Positions 25,484 through 34,292 of a stretch of 64,000 bases of DNA are shown piece after piece; position 1 is the first letter of the stretch; each line of letters starts with the position of its first letter. The stretch is from PALSA-129 sp035509055 (GTDB taxonomy: Bacteria; Acidobacteriota; Terriglobia; Bryobacterales; Bryobacteraceae), in assembly GCA_035509055.1 (NCBI GenBank), contig DATJMA010000025.1:1-64000 (forward strand), read 5' to 3'. A model generated the notes under the pieces. It was not told the origin of the DNA. It saw only the letters and a list, made by a program, of their open reading frames with translations, and searched no databases. A program made the position numbers and the translations under genes.

Positions 25484-26401
25484 ATGGCGGAATACTCCAT
25501 AGGCATCGATTTAGGCGGGACGAACCTGCGCGCGGCGGCGATCGGCCGCGACGGCAAAATGATCGACAAGGTCGCGATGGCAACCGATTTCGTACACGGA
25601 CGAGAGGCTGTGCTCAACGACATCACGTCGGCGATCGGCAAATTGCGCGATAAGTACGGGGCGGGCGATCTGAAGGGCATCGGCGTGGGCGTGCCGGGGT
25701 TCATTCGCATGAAGGAGGGCTACCTCACCAACAGCCCGAACCTGCCCTACTTCGAAAATTTTCCGGTGCGCGACGAGTTGAGCAAGCGGGCGAACGCGCC
25801 GGTGGTGCTGGAGAACGACGCCAATGCCGCGGCGATGGGCGAAAAATGGATCGGCGCGGGCAAGGAGCACGACGACCTGGTGCTGCTCACGCTCGGCACG
25901 GGGATCGGCGGCGGCATTATTTCGGGCGGGCATATTTTGCGCGGATTTGTCGGAATGGCCGGCGAGTTGGGACACATCACGGTGGTGCCCAACGGCAATC
26001 CGTGCGCCTGCGGGAATCGCGGATGCCTGGAAAAGAGCGCTTCGGCGACGGCCATTGTGGCGATGGCACACATGCTGCATCTGGGCGAGAATTTAAGCTC
26101 GAAAGACGTGGCCGACCTGGCGAAGCTGGAAGGCGAGACCGGCGACAAAGCGCGGTCGATCTTCCGCACGATGGGCGAAGCGCTCGGGATCGCGCTGGCG
26201 ACGCTGGTGAACACGTTCAATTTCCCGCTCTATCTGCTGAGCGGCGGTCCGCTGCCGTCGTGGGATTTGTTCGCGCCGGAGATGTTCCGGGTGGTAGAGC
26301 AGCGGTCGTACACGTACCGGGCCACCAAGCCGGCAATCGAGAAAGCGACTCTGGGGAACGAAGCGGGATTGTACGGCGCGGCGTATTTGCCCTGGGAATA
26401 G
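25484..26401 (+). CDS. glk: ROK family sugar kinase (glucokinase-like)
   Basis: A 305-residue cytoplasmic kinase with the ROK pattern: SIGIDLGGTNLRAAAI (ATP phosphate 1), GIGVGVPGFIRMKEG, VVLENDANAAAMGEKW (catalytic Asp in END), LTLGTGIGGGII, and the zinc-binding ROK signature GHITVVPNGNPCACGNRGCLEKSAS. This fits ATP-dependent glucokinase, though N-acetylhexosamine kinases share the pattern. ATG 25484 lacks a clear Shine-Dalgarno and faces the S9 peptidase start, so its promoter must lie within that gene's 5' end. Confidence 0.88.
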   Translation: MAEYSIGIDLGGTNLRAAAIGRDGKMIDKVAMATDFVHGREAVLNDITSAIGKLRDKYGAGDLKGIGVGVPGFIRMKEGYLTNSPNLPYFENFPVRDELSKRANAPVVLENDANAAAMGEKWIGAGKEHDDLVLLTLGTGIGGGIISGGHILRGFVGMAGELGHITVVPNGNPCACGNRGCLEKSASATAIVAMAHMLHLGENLSSKDVADLAKLEGETGDKARSIFRTMGEALGIALATLVNTFNFPLYLLSGGPLPSWDLFAPEMFRVVEQRSYTYRATKPAIEKATLGNEAGLYGAAYLPWE

Positions 26402-26445
26402 CTCACACGTTTCCGGGGGGCGCCGCGTCTACCTGGGGAGGAAAT

Positions 26446-27855
26446 ATGAGATTCGGCGCGCTTTTGCTTTCTGGTTCGGGCTTGATCTTCGCCCAGGCTT
26501 CGCCCTCCGCCAAGCTTATCGGCAGTTGGGTTAATACCGACCTCGACACATCCGGCACGACGCAGGTCGTGGTTCGGCAGAACAAGGGCGGCATCGTGGT
26601 ACACGTGTGGGGCCGCTGCACGCCGTCGGACTGCGACTGGGGGGAGGCGGCAGCGGACACCTGGGACGGTTATCTGATCGCGAACTACGACCACGGGTGG
26701 TCGATGGCGCGCCTCCAGCTCATTCCGCTGCCGGATGGACGGCTCCTGATGGCGCACACCACGGAATACCGCGACGGGTCGGGGCGCACCGACAAGGGGT
26801 ACGCTGAATTTTTCGCGCGCGAGGACGCCAAGGTGGAGGGGCCGGAGACGGCCAAAGCGAGGGAACTGCTTCATCAGGTGGCCGAGACATACCGCAACCT
26901 GCCTGCCGCCCGGTTCGAATCCACGGAGATCCGCCAGCGCTCTTCGGAAAAGACGGAAACACGCTCGGAAACGCGGGCGACGCTGCTCTTCAGCCCGCCC
27001 AACCGGTGGCGCCGGGAGACATCGCGGACCGGTGGCGAAGCGCGCGTCGAAATTGCCGATGGCCACACTAGTTGGACTGTATACCCGCAAGCCAATCAGT
27101 ATCAGAGTGTGCCGCAGGGTCCGGCGGCGCGCCCGTTTGCCTACCACCTGCTCGATCGGGGCCGGAGCACTCCGGAGATTTTGCGGCACGAACGGCTGGG
27201 AGCTGCCGATTGCACCGTGGTGCGGATCTCGTTGGGACGCGGGGTGACGGAGGATTTGTGGATCGTCGATGGCACCCACCTGGTGGCGAAAGAGAAGACC
27301 GAAGATCGTACCAGCAAAGACGAACTGACATTCACCGTAACTGAGCTTGGAGTGAAGGTGGCGCCCGAGGCCGTGGCCTACGCGCCGGACGAGACACACG
27401 CCGTGAACCGCACGACGGCAGCCCAGGAAGCGCCTAAGACTATGGTGGGAACAACAGCGCCGGATGTCGTTCTGCGCGATCTCGACGGGCACGCAGTGAA
27501 ATTGAGCGAACTGCGCGGCAAAGTAGTCCTGCTGGACTTCTGGGCCACCTGGTGCGGCTACTGCCGGCAGGCCCTGCCGACTATCGAACTGCTGCATCGG
27601 AGCCTCGAAGCCAAGGGGTTGGTGGTGTATGGGGTGGACGACGAGGCTCCCGAAATCGCGCGCGCCTATTTGCAGAAAAGCGGCTACACCATGCCGTCGC
27701 TGGTGGATTCGGCGAGCGCGGCGGCGCACGCCTTTTTCGTGAACTCCTGGCCCACCACCGTGCTGATCGACCGCGAGGGCAAGGTGGCGTACTACGAAGC
27801 GGGTTCGGAAGCCGAGGCATTGCGCGACGCTATCCGCGCGGCTGGAGCCTGGTAG
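26446..27855 (+). CDS. Secreted LolA-like/thioredoxin fusion protein
   Basis: A 469-residue protein. GGGAGG four bases before ATG 26446 and a signal peptide (MRFGALLLSGSGLIFAQA) fix the start. Residues 20-125 form a unit with a conserved-looking VVHVWGRCTPSDCDWG segment. Residues 145-310 resemble LolA/DUF2092-type lipoprotein-carrier folds (LLHQVAETYRNLPAARFESTEIRQ, LFSPPNRWRRET, DGHTSWTVYPQANQY). Residues 325-469 are a TlpA-like thioredoxin with WCGYC at about 368. Together they suggest a periplasmic redox protein that carries a lipophilic-ligand domain. It abuts the ADOP gene tail to tail (27855/27856). Confidence 0.82.
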   Translation: MRFGALLLSGSGLIFAQASPSAKLIGSWVNTDLDTSGTTQVVVRQNKGGIVVHVWGRCTPSDCDWGEAAADTWDGYLIANYDHGWSMARLQLIPLPDGRLLMAHTTEYRDGSGRTDKGYAEFFAREDAKVEGPETAKARELLHQVAETYRNLPAARFESTEIRQRSSEKTETRSETRATLLFSPPNRWRRETSRTGGEARVEIADGHTSWTVYPQANQYQSVPQGPAARPFAYHLLDRGRSTPEILRHERLGAADCTVVRISLGRGVTEDLWIVDGTHLVAKEKTEDRTSKDELTFTVTELGVKVAPEAVAYAPDETHAVNRTTAAQEAPKTMVGTTAPDVVLRDLDGHAVKLSELRGKVVLLDFWATWCGYCRQALPTIELLHRSLEAKGLVVYGVDDEAPEIARAYLQKSGYTMPSLVDSASAAAHAFFVNSWPTTVLIDREGKVAYYEAGSEAEALRDAIRAAGAW

Positions 27856-30402
27856 CTATTGGGCGCGGAGGATATCGGCGATATCCAGTCTGGCGACGGG
27901 GCGGGTGGCGATCCAAATCCCCACCGCGGCAATGGCAGCGATGAAGAGCACCGAGGCGGCATAGGCGGCAGCGTCCACCGATTTGGAGCCTTTCACCAGG
28001 CTTTCGAGAAGGCGGCCGCTCAGGATGGCGAGCGCGATTCCGGGGATGGCGCCGGCGACGATCGGAATCAAACTTTGCCGCAGGAGCGAGCCGCGCAGTT
28101 TTTCCGGCGTGGCGCCGAGGGCCATGCGGACGCCCATTTCGTGGGTCCGTCGCGCCACGGTGTAGGAAACGATGCCATAGATGCCGATGATGGCGAGCAC
28201 GAGGGCGAAAGCGGCGAAAGACGTGACCGCGGTTTTGTAGAATTGCGGGCGGGCAAACTGATCTGCCATGCGCTCGTCCATGGTTTTCACGTCGAAGACC
28301 GGCACCTGTGGGTCGATGGACTGGAGTGTGGCGCGAACCTGGGCGATGCGGTTTTCGGTGCGGCCGGCCACTCTGACGACGAACGCCGTCCTCGGCCAAC
28401 CCGGCCTGCGCGAGATTAAGAAGATCTGTTTGAACCGGCCGGAATCGTTCCCGTAGTCCATAAATTTGGCCACGCCGACAATCGTGTTGAGATCGTTGCC
28501 GCTTCCTACTTTCCGGCCGATGAGATCGACGGGCTGCGCACCGTATTCCCGCGCGAAAACATCGTTCACGATCGCCACGCTGGCGTTGCTCCGCATATCG
28601 GCCTCGGTGAATTCCCGCCCCGCCAGGATTCGCCCGCCAATCGCCCGGAAGAAATAGGGCATCACCGGCACGATGCTCGAATTCGTGGGGAGTGGGCGGC
28701 CATCCAGGCCAAACGGTCCGCCAATTCCGACTTTGGCGTCAATAGGGAGAAACTGCGTGGTGCTCGCGGTGACCACTCCCGGGAGCCTCCGTATCCGGTC
28801 GAGCGCTTCCTGGCAATACTGTAAGCGGCTGGCATCTGTTTGGCGAGGAGTACCAGCGAGCGAAACCATGGCCGTGATCACGCCGGACCTGTCGAAACCG
28901 CGATCGATGGTCATCAGGTGAACGAACGCCCGGCTCACGGAAATCGATGCCGTCAGTAGCATGATCGTGAGCATCACCTGCGCAGCCACCAGCGCATCGC
29001 GGAGCGCGCCCGAGCGGCGAGTATCGGTGGAACTGCGTGTCCCGAACATGTGGACGCGCCCCGCGTAAAGCGAAGGCAGGATGCCGAAGAGCAATCCGCT
29101 GGCGAGCGCGATGGCGGCGGCAAAGGCCAATACACGACCGTCCAGTATGGAGTAGGTCTGCGCGCCTAATGGCGCAGGCTGAAGCCTGGCCGTGATCGAC
29201 ACTGTGGCAATCGCAACGAACAAACCCGCGATCGCTGCGGCAACCGAAAGTAGCACGCATTCCGTCAGCAACTGCTGGGTAAGTCGCGCGCGGCCGGCGC
29301 CGAGCGCCGAACGTATGGACAGTTCCACGGCGCGGTCAGCGGTGCGCGCCATCAGCAGGTTCGCCACGTTGGTGCACGCAATGAGCAGCACGAGCAAGAC
29401 GCACCCCATCAGGACGAGAGAGGCGTTCTTAATGGGGCCGGCAAGTTCATCCCGGAGCGGCGCGAGGGTGGAAGGCGGACTGTGCGGCGCTCGTGTACCG
29501 GCTGGAAAGGAGCGATAGCCGTCCGCCACAACCTCGGAGCGAGCCCGAGCCCACGGAATCCCCGGCTTGAGACGGCCGACAGTGGTCCAACCATTGTTGT
29601 ACCGGCTATAGGCGGCCGGCTTCCAGATGACGGTCTGGTCGGGATAGTCGAATCCCGGCGGCGCCACGCCGATCACGGTAAGGGCGTTGCCATCGACGTG
29701 AATGGTCGCGCCCAGCGCTTTCGCATCGCCGCCGTAGAGACTTTGCCAGAGCCCGTAACTAATCACGGCCACGGCGTTCGCCCCGGGCAATCCCCAGCCG
29801 CTCCCTACCACTTCCTCGGCGGGCGCGAATGGGCGTCCCAATACCGGCTGAGTGCCAAGAAGTTGGAAGAAATTCCACGACGTCTGTGCCACGCGCACGC
29901 GTTGCCATTCGCCCGATCCACCGAGGTTCGCGTCCAGGGTCTCCCACAGTGCGGCATCCGCCAAATATTCGCTGTGCGAACGCCAGTCGGCGAAATTTCC
30001 GGGGTTGTCGTGTGGCGGGAAGAAATCCCGGAACGATGCCAGCCGTTCGGGATCGTGAAACGGCAGCGAGCGGAGCAGAAGCGCGTTTACCACGCTGAAG
30101 ACGCCGGTGTTCGCGCCGATGCCGATGGCGAGGGCGAGGATCGCGAACGCGGTATGCCACGGGTGGGCGGCCCAGAGGCGGAATGTGTGGCGGGCATCCT
30201 GTGCAATTTCGCGCGCGAATTGCGCGGGGATGGAAACCACGAGATCGCCGAGGAGCCGAAGCCATAATCCGATGCCGCCGCCTTCCGCCAGTTCGTCGCG
30301 AAAGGCGCGTTCCATGACCGCGGCGTATTGATCGCGAAATCCGGCCGCATAGAGCTTGAGCAGGCGGCGGTAGAGGCGCAGGGACAGGGGACCGTCAGGC
30401 AT
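27856..30402 (-). CDS. ADOP-type ABC transporter permease (MacB/FtsX family)
   Basis: An 848-residue membrane protein. The N-terminal extension LYRRLLKLYAAGFRDQYAAVMERAFRDELAEGG (residues 8-42) is typical of acidobacterial duplicated orphan permeases. Two MacB periplasmic-core/FtsX units follow (about 90-470 and 490-848), with motifs NALLLRSLPFHDPERL, LIACTNVANLLMARTADRAVELSIRSALGAGRARLTQQLLTE and YGIVSYTVARRTHEMGVRMALGATPEKLRGSLLRQ. No ATPase gene adjoins, as expected for 'orphan' permeases. Its start overlaps the upstream PadR gene by 8 nt, so the pair is one operon under PadR control. Confidence 0.93.
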   Translation of the reverse strand: MPDGPLSLRLYRRLLKLYAAGFRDQYAAVMERAFRDELAEGGGIGLWLRLLGDLVVSIPAQFAREIAQDARHTFRLWAAHPWHTAFAILALAIGIGANTGVFSVVNALLLRSLPFHDPERLASFRDFFPPHDNPGNFADWRSHSEYLADAALWETLDANLGGSGEWQRVRVAQTSWNFFQLLGTQPVLGRPFAPAEEVVGSGWGLPGANAVAVISYGLWQSLYGGDAKALGATIHVDGNALTVIGVAPPGFDYPDQTVIWKPAAYSRYNNGWTTVGRLKPGIPWARARSEVVADGYRSFPAGTRAPHSPPSTLAPLRDELAGPIKNASLVLMGCVLLVLLIACTNVANLLMARTADRAVELSIRSALGAGRARLTQQLLTECVLLSVAAAIAGLFVAIATVSITARLQPAPLGAQTYSILDGRVLAFAAAIALASGLLFGILPSLYAGRVHMFGTRSSTDTRRSGALRDALVAAQVMLTIMLLTASISVSRAFVHLMTIDRGFDRSGVITAMVSLAGTPRQTDASRLQYCQEALDRIRRLPGVVTASTTQFLPIDAKVGIGGPFGLDGRPLPTNSSIVPVMPYFFRAIGGRILAGREFTEADMRSNASVAIVNDVFAREYGAQPVDLIGRKVGSGNDLNTIVGVAKFMDYGNDSGRFKQIFLISRRPGWPRTAFVVRVAGRTENRIAQVRATLQSIDPQVPVFDVKTMDERMADQFARPQFYKTAVTSFAAFALVLAIIGIYGIVSYTVARRTHEMGVRMALGATPEKLRGSLLRQSLIPIVAGAIPGIALAILSGRLLESLVKGSKSVDAAAYAASVLFIAAIAAVGIWIATRPVARLDIADILRAQ

Positions 30403-30754
30403 GTTTGGGCACTCCGAATTTCGCCGCCGCCAGTTGCACCAGGTCGCGCATGCGCGCGGCTTCGGCCTGGGCTACTTTTCGCCCATATGGAGTGATGCGA
30501 TAGTACCGGCGCCGCTCGTCGTCCAGGTGCGGGTCGGGCCGCTCGTCCGATTCCTCGATCAACTCCCACGCGAGCATTTTGTGGATGGAGCCGTAGAGCA
30601 CGCCGGGGCCGAGTTTCAGCTTGCCGCCGGTGCGCTGGGCGATTTCGCGGCGGAGGGCATAGCCGTGGCGTTCGCCTTCGGCGAGGGAAAGGAGGATGTG
30701 GAAAACCGCGGGCGACAGCGGCGTCAGGTCGGGAATTTGGTCTTTTGCCGGCAT
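30395..30754 (-). CDS. PadR family transcriptional regulator
   Basis: A 119-residue winged-helix protein: LTPLSPAVFHILLSLAEGERHGYALRREIAQRTGGKLKLGPGVLYGSIHKMLAWELIEESDER...DERRRYYRITPYGRKVAQAEAARM. It has the PadR fold with a short C-terminal dimerisation helix. It overlaps the ADOP permease gene by 8 nt, the standard acidobacterial pairing. Its start codon lies inside an inverted repeat and no Shine-Dalgarno is visible, so a leaderless, autorepressed transcript is likely. Confidence 0.93.
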   Translation of the reverse strand: MPAKDQIPDLTPLSPAVFHILLSLAEGERHGYALRREIAQRTGGKLKLGPGVLYGSIHKMLAWELIEESDERPDPHLDDERRRYYRITPYGRKVAQAEAARMRDLVQLAAAKFGVPKHA

Positions 30755-30780
30755 ACTAGTACAAAATCAGACCTAGTATG
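30752..30780 (-). promoter_or_regulatory. Inverted-repeat operator overlapping the second PadR start
   Basis: CATACTAG (30752-30759) and CTAGTATG (30773-30780) are perfect complements with a 13-nt spacer. On the minus strand the start codon (30754-30752) is the last three bases of the proximal arm. The layout repeats that at 8021-8061, with a different half-site, which supports autoregulation by each PadR protein. Confidence 0.55.
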
Positions 30781-30843
30781 CCTCGGACGGCACGAGCTTG
30801 TCCAGACTAACCTTGTGGGTTCCCCGACGTCCTACCATGGACT

Positions 30844-32142
30844 ATGCGCAAGCCTGTTCTGCTCCTGCTCTTCGTGCCGGTACTTCTCCCGGCTCAAACC
30901 ACCGTCACTGGAAAATGGTTCGCGACGGCCGACATCTTCGGCACGCCGATCATTTACAAGATGGAACTGGAACAGCAGGGAGAAAAACTCACTGGCAATT
31001 TCGGCGGCGACAAGCTGGAAGGCACGATCAAAGGGAACGCGATCCACTTCCTGGCCAAAGACGAGCGGGGCGGAACGGAGGAACTGACCGGCACGGCCGA
31101 GGGCGGCAAGATTTCCGGGTCGATGGTGTTCATCGACGCGGACAACAAAGACCATCCGGAGACTCACCCGTTCACCGCGAGCCCCGCACCCCAGCGGCGC
31201 GCCGGAGCGCCCGAGCGCCACGATTTCGTGCCGACCACGTTCTACCGCCAGTTCTCGCCTTTTAATCCACCGGTGCTGACGATCTCGCCGGGCGACACGG
31301 TTCATACCACCACGGTGGATGCGGGCGGCGCCGATGAAAAGGGCGTGACGCGGGTGGTGGGCGGCAATCCGGAAACCGGTCCATTTTATGTAGCAGGCGC
31401 GGGACCGGGAGATGTCCTCGCGATTCATCTGGTTCATCTGCGGCTCAATCGCGATTACGCGATCAGCGACGACGGCATCGTGGACCGCGGCGTGGACAGC
31501 GACCTCGCGGTAAAGATGAAGGACACTTTCAAGAATGTGCGCTGGCATCTCGACCGCGAGCGCGGGGTTGCCAGGCCCGAAAAGCCAGGCGAACATCTGG
31601 GCAATTACAGTGTGCCGCTGCATCCCATGCTGGGATGCGTCGCGGTGGCCACCGGGACGGCTCAGGCGCCGCCGGGAACGGGCGATTCCGGACGCTTCGG
31701 CGGCAATATGGATTTCAACGAAGTGGCGGAAGGCGCAACCATCTATCTCCATGTCAACGTGCCGGGCGCACTAGTCTATCTGGGCGACGGGCACGCGGCG
31801 CAGGGGGATGGCGAACTGAACGGCAACGCGCTCGAAACTTCGATGGACGTGGAATTCACGGTAGACGTGCTGCCGCGGAAGGCGGTGCCGGGGCCGCGAG
31901 TGGAATCGGCGACGCATGTCATGGCGATGGGGCTGGAGGGATCGATCGACGACGCTTTTCGCGAGGCTACCGCGAATATGGCGCAGTGGCTGATGGACGA
32001 CTACAAGCTCACTGGCTCGGAGGTGGCGCAGGTTCTCGGCACCGCGGCGGAATATAAAGTGAGCGAAGTGGCCGACCGCAACGCCGGCGTAGTGCTGAAG
32101 ATCAATAAGGACCGCCTGCGGACTTTGACGGCGGCGAAGTAG
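30844..32142 (+). CDS. Secreted acetamidase/formamidase family protein
   Basis: A 432-residue protein with a signal peptide (MRKPVLLLLFVPVLLPAQ). Residues 20-115 form a small beta domain (TGKWFATADIFGTPIIYKMELEQQGEKLTGNFGG...LEGTIKGNAIHF). The FmdA_AmdA domain follows: SPFNPPVLTISPGDTVHTTTVDAGG, FYVAGAGPGDVLAIHLVHLRLNRDYA, PLHPMLGCVAVATG, GRFGGNMDFNEVAEGATIYLHVNVPGALVYLGDGHAAQGDGEL. Such enzymes hydrolyse short-chain amides; a secreted form with an extra domain may act on other amides. Its 3' end overlaps the convergent thioesterase gene by 41 nt. Confidence 0.9.
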   Translation: MRKPVLLLLFVPVLLPAQTTVTGKWFATADIFGTPIIYKMELEQQGEKLTGNFGGDKLEGTIKGNAIHFLAKDERGGTEELTGTAEGGKISGSMVFIDADNKDHPETHPFTASPAPQRRAGAPERHDFVPTTFYRQFSPFNPPVLTISPGDTVHTTTVDAGGADEKGVTRVVGGNPETGPFYVAGAGPGDVLAIHLVHLRLNRDYAISDDGIVDRGVDSDLAVKMKDTFKNVRWHLDRERGVARPEKPGEHLGNYSVPLHPMLGCVAVATGTAQAPPGTGDSGRFGGNMDFNEVAEGATIYLHVNVPGALVYLGDGHAAQGDGELNGNALETSMDVEFTVDVLPRKAVPGPRVESATHVMAMGLEGSIDDAFREATANMAQWLMDDYKLTGSEVAQVLGTAAEYKVSEVADRNAGVVLKINKDRLRTLTAAK

Positions 32143-32548
32143 CGGGAATCGAGAATCGCGCCCTCACTTCCGCGCTCACCGCGGTGGGCTTTCGGGTAAC
32201 GGCATCGATGGGGCACCACAGGGTGCGGGCGCGCGCAAGAACGCGCCGGTCCGTCACGCACACGATTTCGGTCAGGCGCTCGAATCGCATGCGGGTGGCG
32301 GTTCCGACCCAGGTGCGGGCGGCGATGCGGTCTTCGAGATGCGCGGCGTGCAGGTAATCGATTTCGTGGCGGAGGACGATCCAGAACAGGCGCGCCAACT
32401 CTTCGGCCGGCGCCGCCGCGGTCCAGTGCGCTACCGCCGCGTCCTGGACCCAACGGAGGTAGGTCACGTTATTGACGTGGCCGAGCTCGTCAATATCCGC
32501 GGGTTCCACGCGGATGGGCAATTCGAACGGCTCGGCAGCGTCACTCAT
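32102..32548 (-). CDS. Acyl-CoA thioesterase (4HBT hotdog family)
   Basis: About 148 residues from ATG 32548. The hotdog fold signature is VEPADIDELGHVNNVTYLRWVQDAAVAHW (usual YxDxDxxGHVNNxxYLxxxExAR), followed by LRHEIDYLHAAHLEDRIAARTWVGTATRMRFERLTEI. The family hydrolyses acyl-CoA thioesters such as 4-hydroxybenzoyl-CoA. Its last 41 nt overlap the acetamidase gene in opposite orientation, and it starts 34 bp from the divergent LysR gene, which may regulate it. Confidence 0.88.
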   Translation of the reverse strand: MSDAAEPFELPIRVEPADIDELGHVNNVTYLRWVQDAAVAHWTAAAPAEELARLFWIVLRHEIDYLHAAHLEDRIAARTWVGTATRMRFERLTEIVCVTDRRVLARARTLWCPIDAVTRKPTAVSAEVRARFSIPATSPPSKSAGGPY

Positions 32549-32582
32549 GCTTACAGTATGTGCGATGCTGTACAACAAGGCT

Positions 32583-33476
32583 ATGGAATTCCGGCAACTG
32601 GAGCTGTTCCTGTCGGTGATCGAAGAGTCGAGCGTGACGCGGGCGGCGGATAAGAATCATCTCTCGCCGGGCGCGGTCAGCCTGCAACTGCACTCGCTCG
32701 CGAACCATTTACAGACGGAGCTCTTCATTCGCCGGGGCAAGCACCTGGTGCCGACGCCGGCAGCGCTGCGGCTCGCCGACCATGCCCGCACGGTTCTGAG
32801 CCAGGTTCGTCAGATCGAGCAGGAATTCTCCGGCGACCCGCTCACGGACCGGCGCCCGTTTCATTTCGCCACGGGCGCCAGCACGCTTATCCATAGGCTC
32901 GGGCCTCCGCTGCGCAAACTGCGCAAGAAGTTTCCCAATACGCCCATCGAGATCACGGTTTCCGCCACGGAAGAGATGGTTGCCGGCTTGCTCGACCGGC
33001 GCTTCGACCTGGCGTTGATTTCGCTACCCTTCGCCAACGAGAACCTGGATTTGGTCCCTCTTTACGAGGAAGAACTGCTGGTGCTGAAGCCGTCGCCGCA
33101 GCGCGTGAGTGGAGCGCATATCGGAAACATTCAGCCCGCGGAACTGGCGCACGCTTCGTTTCTGCTCTATCCCAAGCGGAGCAATATGCGGACCATGATC
33201 GAGCAGTTCCTGCGCGATATGGGGATCGCGCCGAGGGTGATCATGGAGGCGGACGATACCGAGGCCATCAAGAAAGCGGTGGAAGCGGGATTCGGCTATT
33301 CGGTGCTGCCGGAATCGGCACTCCGCGGCGGGCAACGTTTCTTTCACCTGTTTCGGGTGACGGGGAGGAGACTGGTGCGCACGCAGGCGCTGGCGATGGC
33401 GAGGACGGACCGGAGGCGGTCCCTTACCGACGCGGTGGCGCGGTTTCTGGAGACGGAGTTGGCGGGAAAGAAATAA
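32583..33476 (+). CDS. LysR family transcriptional regulator
   Basis: A 297-residue protein from ATG 32583. The N-terminal helix-turn-helix is classic: MEFRQLELFLSVIEESSVTRAADKNHLSPGAVSLQLHSLANHLQTELFIRRGKHLVPTPAA. Residues 95-290 form the periplasmic-binding-like effector domain (FPNTPIEITVSATEEMVAGLLDRRFDLALISLPF; VEAGFGYSVLPESAL). An upstream in-frame ATG at 32565 is possible but lies outside the conserved start. The thioesterase gene is transcribed divergently from 35 bp away and is the most likely target. Confidence 0.92.
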   Translation: MEFRQLELFLSVIEESSVTRAADKNHLSPGAVSLQLHSLANHLQTELFIRRGKHLVPTPAALRLADHARTVLSQVRQIEQEFSGDPLTDRRPFHFATGASTLIHRLGPPLRKLRKKFPNTPIEITVSATEEMVAGLLDRRFDLALISLPFANENLDLVPLYEEELLVLKPSPQRVSGAHIGNIQPAELAHASFLLYPKRSNMRTMIEQFLRDMGIAPRVIMEADDTEAIKKAVEAGFGYSVLPESALRGGQRFFHLFRVTGRRLVRTQALAMARTDRRRSLTDAVARFLETELAGKK

Positions 33477-33941
33477 CTATGGCCGGCCAAGCGCGTACCA
33501 GACGATGAAATCGGTCATTGGGGGCGTGACGCCTAGCTGCCGCATGCGCGAGGCGTTCTGGCCGCGGTGGTGCTGACTATGCGTGATCGCCTGCAGGAGC
33601 AGCACACCGGCGGGCGCTTCCCACGGACCTTGGGGACCGCGGGGGAGCGAGATCATCTTTTCCAAGTCGACGCTGTCGATGGCCGCGATCAGGTTCGCGT
33701 TGGCCGCTGCGAGCGCCGTTTCCAGTTCGCCAGCGGCCTCGATCTCCTTCATGCCGGAAAAATCCGGCGTGCCGCCTTTTGCCAGGAGGGTGAGCATGCG
33801 GAGCGCCGACACGATGTGGTTCAGCTTTTTGCGGATATCCGCATCTTCCAGGAGCGTGCCGTTCTCATGGAGCGCCTTCCAATGCGCGGCATCCGCCCAA
33901 GCCTGATGGCGCGCCATGTCGCGTAACAGATCAGTGTTCAT
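33477..33941 (-). CDS. DinB-family (damage-inducible/metal-binding helical bundle) protein
   Basis: A 154-residue four-helix-bundle protein: LLRDMARHQAWADAAHWKALHE, LNHIVSALRMLTLLAKG and LLLQAITHSQHHRGQNASRMRQLG. The three His expected to bind metal in DinB/YfiT-like proteins can be placed at His49 region (LNHI) and the THSQHHRGQ motif. The family includes thiol transferases and hydrolases; no specific function is assigned. It ends immediately after the convergent LysR stop, and the next minus-strand gene lies 11 nt upstream. Confidence 0.85.
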   Translation of the reverse strand: MNTDLLRDMARHQAWADAAHWKALHENGTLLEDADIRKKLNHIVSALRMLTLLAKGGTPDFSGMKEIEAAGELETALAAANANLIAAIDSVDLEKMISLPRGPQGPWEAPAGVLLLQAITHSQHHRGQNASRMRQLGVTPPMTDFIVWYALGRP

Positions 33942-33952
33942 TGAGGTTGCCG

Positions 33953-34237
33953 TCAGCTGAGCTTCAATGCCGGATGATCGGCGGTGCCACCGAGGGTTAG
34001 CAGGGTGGAGCGGCCATCGTACTTAATTTTCACGGTTTTCCCATTTTTGAGGGAAACGGATATTTCGGAATCCGGTTTTACCGGCAGCACGGTCTCGTGC
34101 TTGGTTCCATATGCGAGATTGAACTTCTGTTCGGTTTCGGAGTGGTCTTCCTTCAGACAGTGACAGTGAAAGACCGAATCCGCCGCTTTGGCGGCCATCT
34201 TGTCGCCGCAATTATTGAAGAACTTAACCTTTGCCAT
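33953..34237 (-). CDS. Small Cys/His-containing hypothetical protein
   Basis: A 94-residue protein I do not recognise. The N-terminus MAKVKFFNNCGDKMAAKAADSVFHCHCLKEDH holds Cys10, Cys25, Cys27 and three His within 25 residues, a plausible metal or redox site. The rest (VLPVKPDSEISVSLKNGKTVKIKYDGRSTLLTLGG) is beta-rich. No signal peptide. AGGG-type purines precede the ATG at 34237. It is followed 11 nt later by the DinB gene and probably shares its transcript. Confidence 0.65.
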   Translation of the reverse strand: MAKVKFFNNCGDKMAAKAADSVFHCHCLKEDHSETEQKFNLAYGTKHETVLPVKPDSEISVSLKNGKTVKIKYDGRSTLLTLGGTADHPALKLS

Positions 34238-34292
34238 GCTTGCCCTCCCCAGGATCGGAAGTATAGCACGATGGTTCCGCGCCCAAGCCGTT

